From Piscicola geometra (taxonomy: Eukaryota; Annelida; Clitellata; Hirudinida; Piscicolidae): a DNA stretch of 64,000 nt. The stretch lies in assembly GCA_943735955.1 (NCBI GenBank), contig OX030963.1, positions 5,191,227 to 5,255,226 of the forward strand, written 5' to 3'. This document shows, in pieces, positions 58,856 to 64,000 of this stretch (the stretch's first letter is position 1; each line of letters begins with the position of its first letter). The notes under the pieces were generated by a model, which did not search any database, was not told the DNA's origin, and saw only the letters and a list, made by a program, of their open reading frames with translations. A program made the translations under genes and the position numbers.

Positions 58856-60334
58856 CGAATCATGCCAGTTTGGTGTTGTGGTTGACGGCACACAAGACTG
58901 CAATGGGTTAGAGCAGGAATCGATATGCATTCGTTTTTTTGATGAAGCTCTAAATGTTAATGAACAGTTTATTGGTTTATTCAGCCCCTCAGACACGACC
59001 AGACAAACATTACCTGCTGTAGTAAAAGATTTTCTGATCAGAATTATGCTACCTATAGAAAACCTCAGAGCACAGACTTATGACGGCGCTGCTAACATGA
59101 GCGGCCGATATAAAGGTTGTCAGGCTTTTATCAGTAGTGAGCATCCGCTTGCATTGTTTTTCCACTGTTCTGCACACTGTGCAAATCTTGTTGCCCAGCA
59201 TACAGCTGCCGCAAATCCCTTTGTGAGCAATTCACTTCAGTTTGTCCAAGAGTTAGGTGCCTTGTACAATCGTTCAGGGGAGTTCAAGAAGCAATTTAGT
59301 GATGCTTTATTGTCTTTTATAATTGACTTGCCTGATGAGCCACTGAATAAGAAGTATAGTATAAAACCTCTTTGTCCTACAAGATGGCTGACCAGAGTTT
59401 CTACAGTGTCTTCTGTGCTTGAACATTATGAAATAACACTTGTTAGCTTGGAATCATTAACTTCTAATGGTACTGCTGATGAAACAGCTGTAAAGGCTCG
59501 AGGTCTTTTTTATCACTTTCAACAGGGCACTACTGCACTGGCCCTCAAGGTAGTTGTTTTAGTGTGAACAAGTCGTTGCAGTCAGCAAGTGCCACGGTCA
59601 GTGGAATGGTTGCAGCGACTGATTCAGTTGTGCAAGAACTGCGTCGCATACGAGCAGATGAACAGTTTAACGCCATTTTCAGAGATGTCAACAGAATGGT
59701 TTTGGCATATGATCTCGAGCCGATTGCTGTACCTCGGGTGCGAAAGCCGCCCCAAAAGTATTGTGGGGTGAGCCCAGCTTATGTGGCAACAACACCAGAG
59801 GAGCATTATCACGCAGCTTATTACTCTGTTATAGACATTGCAATTATGCAACTCACAGAAAGGTTCAATCGAGATTCTCCTGGTTTGCGTTTATACTTGC
59901 AGCTGGAGAAAATGTTGCTAACTGGTGAAGTGAACCATGATATTTGCAAGCAGTATCGTGAGTTAAATGCAAATAGTCTTTGTTCACAGTTAGCTATGTT
60001 TAAAGACCAGAATGATTACAGAACTTTATCACAAGTGCAACAAATAATGCAAGCTATAATCCCGGAAGTCAGACATCTCTTTCCTCAGGTTGAAAGATTG
60101 ATCAGGTTGATGCTTGTTTGTCCAGCAACGTCCTGTACTGCAGAAAGATCTTTTAGTGCTTTGCGGCGTCTTAAGACTTGGTTGCGTGCATCTATGACAC
60201 AGCCTCGCTTGAATTCACTGGTCGTTTGTCATGCACATCAGGATATACTTGACAGTATAGATTTAAAAAAGCTAGCAGAAGAATTTGCTAGTCGGTCAGA
60301 CATTCGAAGGGGTCTTTTTGGAAATTGGACTTAG
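58850..60334 (+). pseudogene. ZMYM1-like hAT transposase, single frameshift
   Basis: The first frame (to 59567) has FGVVVDGTQDCNGLEQESIC, LRAQTYDGAANMSGRYKGCQ, FFHCSAHCANLVAQ and SIKPLCPTRWLTRVSTVSSV. The second (59564-60334) has the linker and the C-terminal dimerisation domain LVCPATSCTAERSFSALRRL, KTWLRASMTQPRLNSLVVCH and AHQDILD. One frameshift near 59555-59575 separates them. The N-terminal zinc finger and start are missing; the coding homology begins exactly where the G-rich element ends (58855). Far better preserved than the copy at 9443-11577 and complementary to it, since that one lacks the C-terminus. Confidence 0.82.
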
Positions 60335-60395
60335 CGAGCTGTGGTGAGAAGATAGGAGAACAGACAGAGAAGGTATTCTATGTTATCTGAATATA

Positions 60396-60790
60396 CACAG
60401 TGGGCCAAAAAAATTTCCCAATGTATATTTGTTTATAAATTTGGCAAATTTAAATCTATTTGAAATTTTTAAAAACTATTTGACTCAGAAATGAATGGAA
60501 AACAAGCTGTTATAACATTTCTTTAGATTCTTTTAATGTGCATTCTTTTCATCTAGTGAAACTAAAACAAGTATGAAAATATTATAAAACACAAACATAT
60601 TTCGATATTTTCACATTTATTTCAACTTCACAAGGTGAATGTATTACAGATTAAAAGGGTCAAAATAAATTTTTCTGAAATCTTGTTCCTTATTCATTTC
60701 TGAGTCAAACTGTGAAAAAATTGAAAATCGCTTTACATTTGCCAAAGTTATATACAAATATATAGCGGTATTTTTTTTTGACCCAGCGTG
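60396..60790. mobile_element. Mariner-like MITE, TA target
   Basis: Left CACAGTGGGCCAAAAAAATT and right (reverse complement) CACGCTGGGTCAAAAAAAAA are inverted ends flanked by TA (60394-60395 and 60791-60792). The interior is palindromic as well (TGACTCAGAAATGAAT near 60482 against ATTCATTTCTGAGTCA near 60692). No coding capacity. It sits 60 bp after the hAT stop. Confidence 0.75.
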
Positions 60791-60792
60791 TA

Positions 60793-61254
60793 TATTTATC
60801 TGTCTGTTTGACTGGCTAACCCAATAAAGTGTTTATTTATCGTTAGAGTTTCATCAACAAAAGGAATACAGATTTATGCCTGGTCTACCTAGTTAGTTAT
60901 GCTATATATTTATGTTATATTGATATTCTAATTTATAGTGACTGACATTCATATATACTTCTATAATATGATGACTGTAAAAACAGATTGTCCGGACATT
61001 TAATTATTATTCATTTATTGTTACATTTGACACTATTGAAAGGAATTTCACTATTTTATTGGAACATAGGCATATGGATACAAATCTGCGCACATTTTTT
61101 AAATAGTTATTTTAATGTTATGCAAATTTATTTTTTTAGCCTGCTTGCAAAAAATGAACCGATATTTTCTGAAAAGCGTCGTTGAATGTCTGCTTGCGAA
61201 AATTGAAAAATCGGAAAATTATTTTTATAAAATATAATATCTTAATTTATATCT
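60793..61254. other. AT-rich spacer
   Basis: No gene recognised; short frames only. Confidence 0.35.
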
Positions 61255-61393
61255 ATAAATACAAAAAAAATAGGTGAAAGAGTATTTAAGTAAGCAAATC
61301 ATAATTTAGCTTCAGACAGCTATCATAACTACGCCTACACAAAATATATTACTGAAGACCCCAGGACCCCCCTAGGATCGCCGCCCATGTCCA
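61255..61393 (-). mobile_element. Fragment of the G-rich hAT-like element (copy 4)
   Basis: Minus strand starts CATGGGCGGCGATCCTAGGG and continues into AGTTATGATAGCTGTCTGAA, matching one end of the 15357-15715 element. The word CATAACTACGTTACTATAG flanks it at 61393 and recurs at about 61591. Confidence 0.55.
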
Positions 61394-61660
61394 TAACTAC
61401 GTTACTATAGACTATAGTCTATTAATTATTAAACTATAGTCTATATACTATTGGCACCATTTTAAGAGTGCTCATGTATTATTTTTTTCAGACAAAAATT
61501 AATGAATTTAGTAAATCTCAATAGATATTTCGGTTAATTCGTTTCAAAAATTAATAAATTAACCAAATCTGACTTATTTAAGCTGAACCCATAACTACGT
61601 TACTATAGTCTATAGCGCAAAGTTAGTTCTATCGTCTGTGTGTGTGTGTGAGTGTCAGGG

Positions 61661-61670
61661 TATAAAAGGG
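61661..61670 (+). promoter_or_regulatory. Possible TATA box upstream of the exon cassette
   Basis: TATAAAAGGG lies 310 bp before the ATG of copy C. Copy B has TTTATAATGG at the matching position, so the box is degraded there; copy A lacks the region. A promoter role is inferred only from the motif and its place upstream of a start codon with a splice donor. Confidence 0.35.
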
Positions 61671-61970
61671 TGAAGCTTGAGATTTATACAGACATCTTAT
61701 TTGAGACCCGAAGAATCTATAATTAGATTTATTTAAAAGATATTAATAGTTTTCCTAAGCTTAGTGCTACAAAATAGCACAATCAGCTTTTGAAAGCTAG
61801 TGGGTCTGTGATAGCTGTAAGCGTGTGAAAACTTCAAAAAAACTGAAAAGTCTTATTATTTTATGTTCACTATTATCATAATACTAATAATCATAACTAT
61901 CATCACCGTCATAATCATCAAAATCACCACCATTAACATCACCATCGACATTATCCTAGATACTGGCAGT

Positions 61971-62025
61971 ATGTCAAAGGAGCCTAAGACCACAGTCAAA
62001 CCTGAGGACAGAATCCCTCATGAAG
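61971..62025 (+). CDS. Small exon with start codon and splice donor, copy C
   Basis: Encodes MSKEPKTTVKPEDRIPHEG and ends at GAAG/GTGAGT. The 55 nt are almost identical in all three copies, while flanking intron sequence differs more. Function unknown. Confidence 0.45.
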
Positions 62026-62199
62026 GTGAGTCTTCCGGCAATTTTATTCATTCATCCAATCACTCATTCATTCATCATAAGATTCCCTTATCTAGTTCAG
62101 GGTTTCTTAAGTGGTGGCCCGCGAAATGTTTTATATAATAGACACTTTTTACACTAAGTTAATTTTTAATCATTAATTTGGTGCTAAAGAATTGATGAA

Positions 62200-62930
62200 A
62201 TAGTTCAAAACATAAGGACAAGCTTCTTGAAATAGAACAGAAGTGTTTTGCCATTCAGCTTGACGAATCCAGAGATTTTTCCAACAGAGCTATTCTTATT
62301 GCTTACAATCGATTTGAAGCTAACAGTGACATTATTGAAGACGTGATGTTGTCGCTGGAGTTTCTTCAGCAGACAACAAGTGCTGACATTTTAATGCTTC
62401 TGAATGATTATAATCATATAATGAAATCATCATTTCATTGCGAAGGAAATTGATTTGGTGTATGCACAGAAGTTGCAACTTCCATGATGGGTAAACACTA
62501 AGGACTTACTGCACGAATAAAAGTTATAGCTTCCAAATCTAATTATTAGTTTATTCACCAAAAAATGCTATTAGCAAAAAAATAAGCTTGATCATGCCAT
62601 TAATAATGTTGTAAAGGAAGAAAACTATATCGAGGAAAGTGCATTGATTACGCGTTTATTTTTTACGCTGTGTGAGGATATAGGTGCTGAACAAAAAATT
62701 TGATTTTGCATACGGAAGTCAGATGGCTTTCTTGTGTTTACGTGTCTATTTGTTCTCTGAAAAAGATTGAAGCCTATATAGTACCACGAAAACTTGGTCT
62801 GGTTGATGTTTTTAGCTCCAACAATATCTATCAATCTATGAAAGATTTCATGTTTTTTCAGCATTTTCAGAAGCAATAGAAAATGAAAACATTTCGGAGA
62901 ATGAAGGGAATTGCTAACTGTCACAGTAAA
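62200..62930 (+). pseudogene. ZBED5-like hAT transposase, decayed (copy C)
   Basis: Best-preserved block: KHKDKLLEIEQKCFAIQLDE, then SRDFSNRAILIAYNRFEANS, DIIEDVMLSLEFLQQTTSAD and ILMLLNDYNHIMKSSFHCEG, followed by FGVCTEVATSMMGKH after a stop. The first block is the K.FAIQLDES.D region with the first catalytic Asp. Later parts (ALITRLFFTLCEDIGAE, FSAFSEAIENENISE) are broken. Matches 7860-8520. Confidence 0.6.
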
Positions 62931-63194
62931 AAATTATTTGAAGGTTTTTCTGAATATTCATCAGAATAATTTTTGATGAAACAGATCCACGCCCTGGAAA
63001 AGAATAGGTAAGAAAACCTTCATGAAAATAATCTGCTCAACACAACGTTTGATGACAAACTAATTGAATTATAAAATGATAATGGTTTAAAAGTTTGAAA
63101 GTTTTCAAAAAGTAAATTTTGTGGATTTTGGATCAGTGTGCGTCTTGAATATCCACCGACGTTGATTAGGAAATTCTTCGATGACACTAATAAG

Positions 63195-63396
63195 AACCAA
63201 GAAAGAAAAAGAAATGTCAGTTTTGTATAGCGCCCGGGCACGCAACTGAAGCGCCACTCACACGACCTAAGTCGTGAAACACCGCATCATATACACTAGG
63301 TATATGATAGCTCACGGTTGGCTGAACAGGGATTCGAACTGGCGACCTTTAAGTTGCAGGTCTAACGACTTACCATCTAAGCCAACCCGCTCGCCG
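63195..63396 (-). mobile_element. tRNA-derived SINE inserted in copy C
   Basis: Minus strand CGAGCGGGTTGGCTTAGATG, GCCAGTTCGAATCC and the body ATCATATACCTAGTGTATAT, then tail GGGCGCTATACAAAACTGAC. Copy A (7535-7575) reads through the site without it, so insertion followed the duplication. Confidence 0.85.
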
Positions 63397-64000
63397 ACCA
63401 AAAATTGTGTCAATCGATTTGACTGACATAAAATCTCGAAATAATTTGCTCGTTAATTTTTAACCCATTTTTGCTCGAATCTTTTATTAACTTAATTTTA
63501 ACTCTTTTCACATTAAAATAATTTTTTCAAATTTTGGATTTAGCACACACTTTGAGGTCTAATTTTGGTAAATTTATCTTTTTTTCTTCATTTTTTATTC
63601 TCTGCACAACAAATAAAATAAAGACCAACCGAAATTTGGTTCGGTTTCGGTTTCAGCGCCGAAGTTTTATATTTTCTTAGTTTCGGTTTCGGATTATTTT
63701 CTGTTTCGGCCGAAAACGTGCTTTCAGTTTCGACTTAATTTTGATTCCGCCTGAATAAAAATATCAGTTACGGTCGGTCTCTAAAATAAAATAAATATTT
63801 ATGAACTTATATGCAAATTTGACACGCCCGTATATGCTAATTGTTCCAATAATGGAACATACATAATTTTTTGAAAATTAATAATAAGAAATTGATGAGA
63901 AAATTTCAATTATATATAAAGAAAGGATAAGATATTAAGAATAAGAACACAAAAAACAGAATACAGAAAGTTTGAAAATTTCAGTAATTATTTTTCTTTA

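Larger units (their letters stand above)
61640..64000 (+). mobile_element. Large dispersed repeat, copy C (exon cassette plus ZBED5-type hAT)
   Basis: Upstream 61640-61960 matches copy B; the exon and everything after it matches copy A in inverted orientation to the window end. Inner hAT-like termini: CAGGGTTTCTTAAGTGGTGG at 62098 and, inverted, GACACGCCCGTATATG at about 63820. A SINE at 63195-63396 is present here only. Confidence 0.75.

Overview
The window looks like nuclear DNA of a metazoan, probably an aquatic invertebrate. It is strongly AT-rich. It carries spliceosomal introns, tRNA-derived SINEs, several clades of non-LTR retrotransposon, hAT, piggyBac and Tc1/mariner-like DNA transposons, very long microsatellites and a metazoan-type TTAGGG tract. 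I see no bacterial operons, Shine-Dalgarno sites or CRISPR arrays. Species cannot be fixed from the sequence alone.

Layout. 0-2.6 kb: a caspase-like exon (minus strand) between a retroposon tail and a long TAG array. 3.1-5.8 kb: a decayed hAT and a 24-bp satellite. 6.9-8.9 kb: copy A of a repeat joining a decayed ZBED5-type hAT to a small exon with a perfect splice donor. 9.2-11.6 kb: a SINE and a ZMYM1-like hAT pseudogene that keeps an intron. 12.3-14.0 kb: a piggyBac relic with TTAA flanks. 14.7-15.3 kb: copy B of the exon cassette. 15.4-20.3 kb: a G-rich terminal-repeat element, a truncated LINE holding a SINE, and a nested composite. 20.8-22.9 kb: a hAT C-terminus, a MITE and a LINE 3' end. 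24.0-31.3 kb, minus strand: exons of an atlastin-like GTPase gene among large tandem arrays (CATA, 33-bp, TAG, 205-bp, CA). 32.0-36.3 kb: an RTE-like LINE carrying a three-deep nest of insertions, ending at a 200-bp gap. 36.5-44.0 kb: a nearly intact two-ORF LINE with CATA arrays on both sides, then another LINE. 44.1-47.3 kb: a LINE with one uninterrupted 1029-codon ORF. 48.0-54.2 kb: small terminal-repeat elements, LINE ends and a CCHC zinc-knuckle relic. 54.2-57.8 kb: a GTF2IRD2-like hAT split by a CR1-like LINE. 57.9-60.8 kb: a SINE, a composite copy, an almost intact ZMYM1-like hAT and a mariner-like MITE. 61.6 kb to the end: copy C of the exon-hAT repeat, inverted relative to copy A.

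Most coding-like sequence is transposon-derived. The likely host genes are the atlastin-like gene, whose nucleotide-binding motifs are all degraded although splice phases still fit, and the caspase-like fragment. The most unusual non-gene signals are the threefold promoter-exon-donor cassette, a foldback MITE with a telomere-like core, and two LINEs flanked by microsatellites resembling their own tails. Protein-family calls come from reading motifs by eye; no database search was possible.
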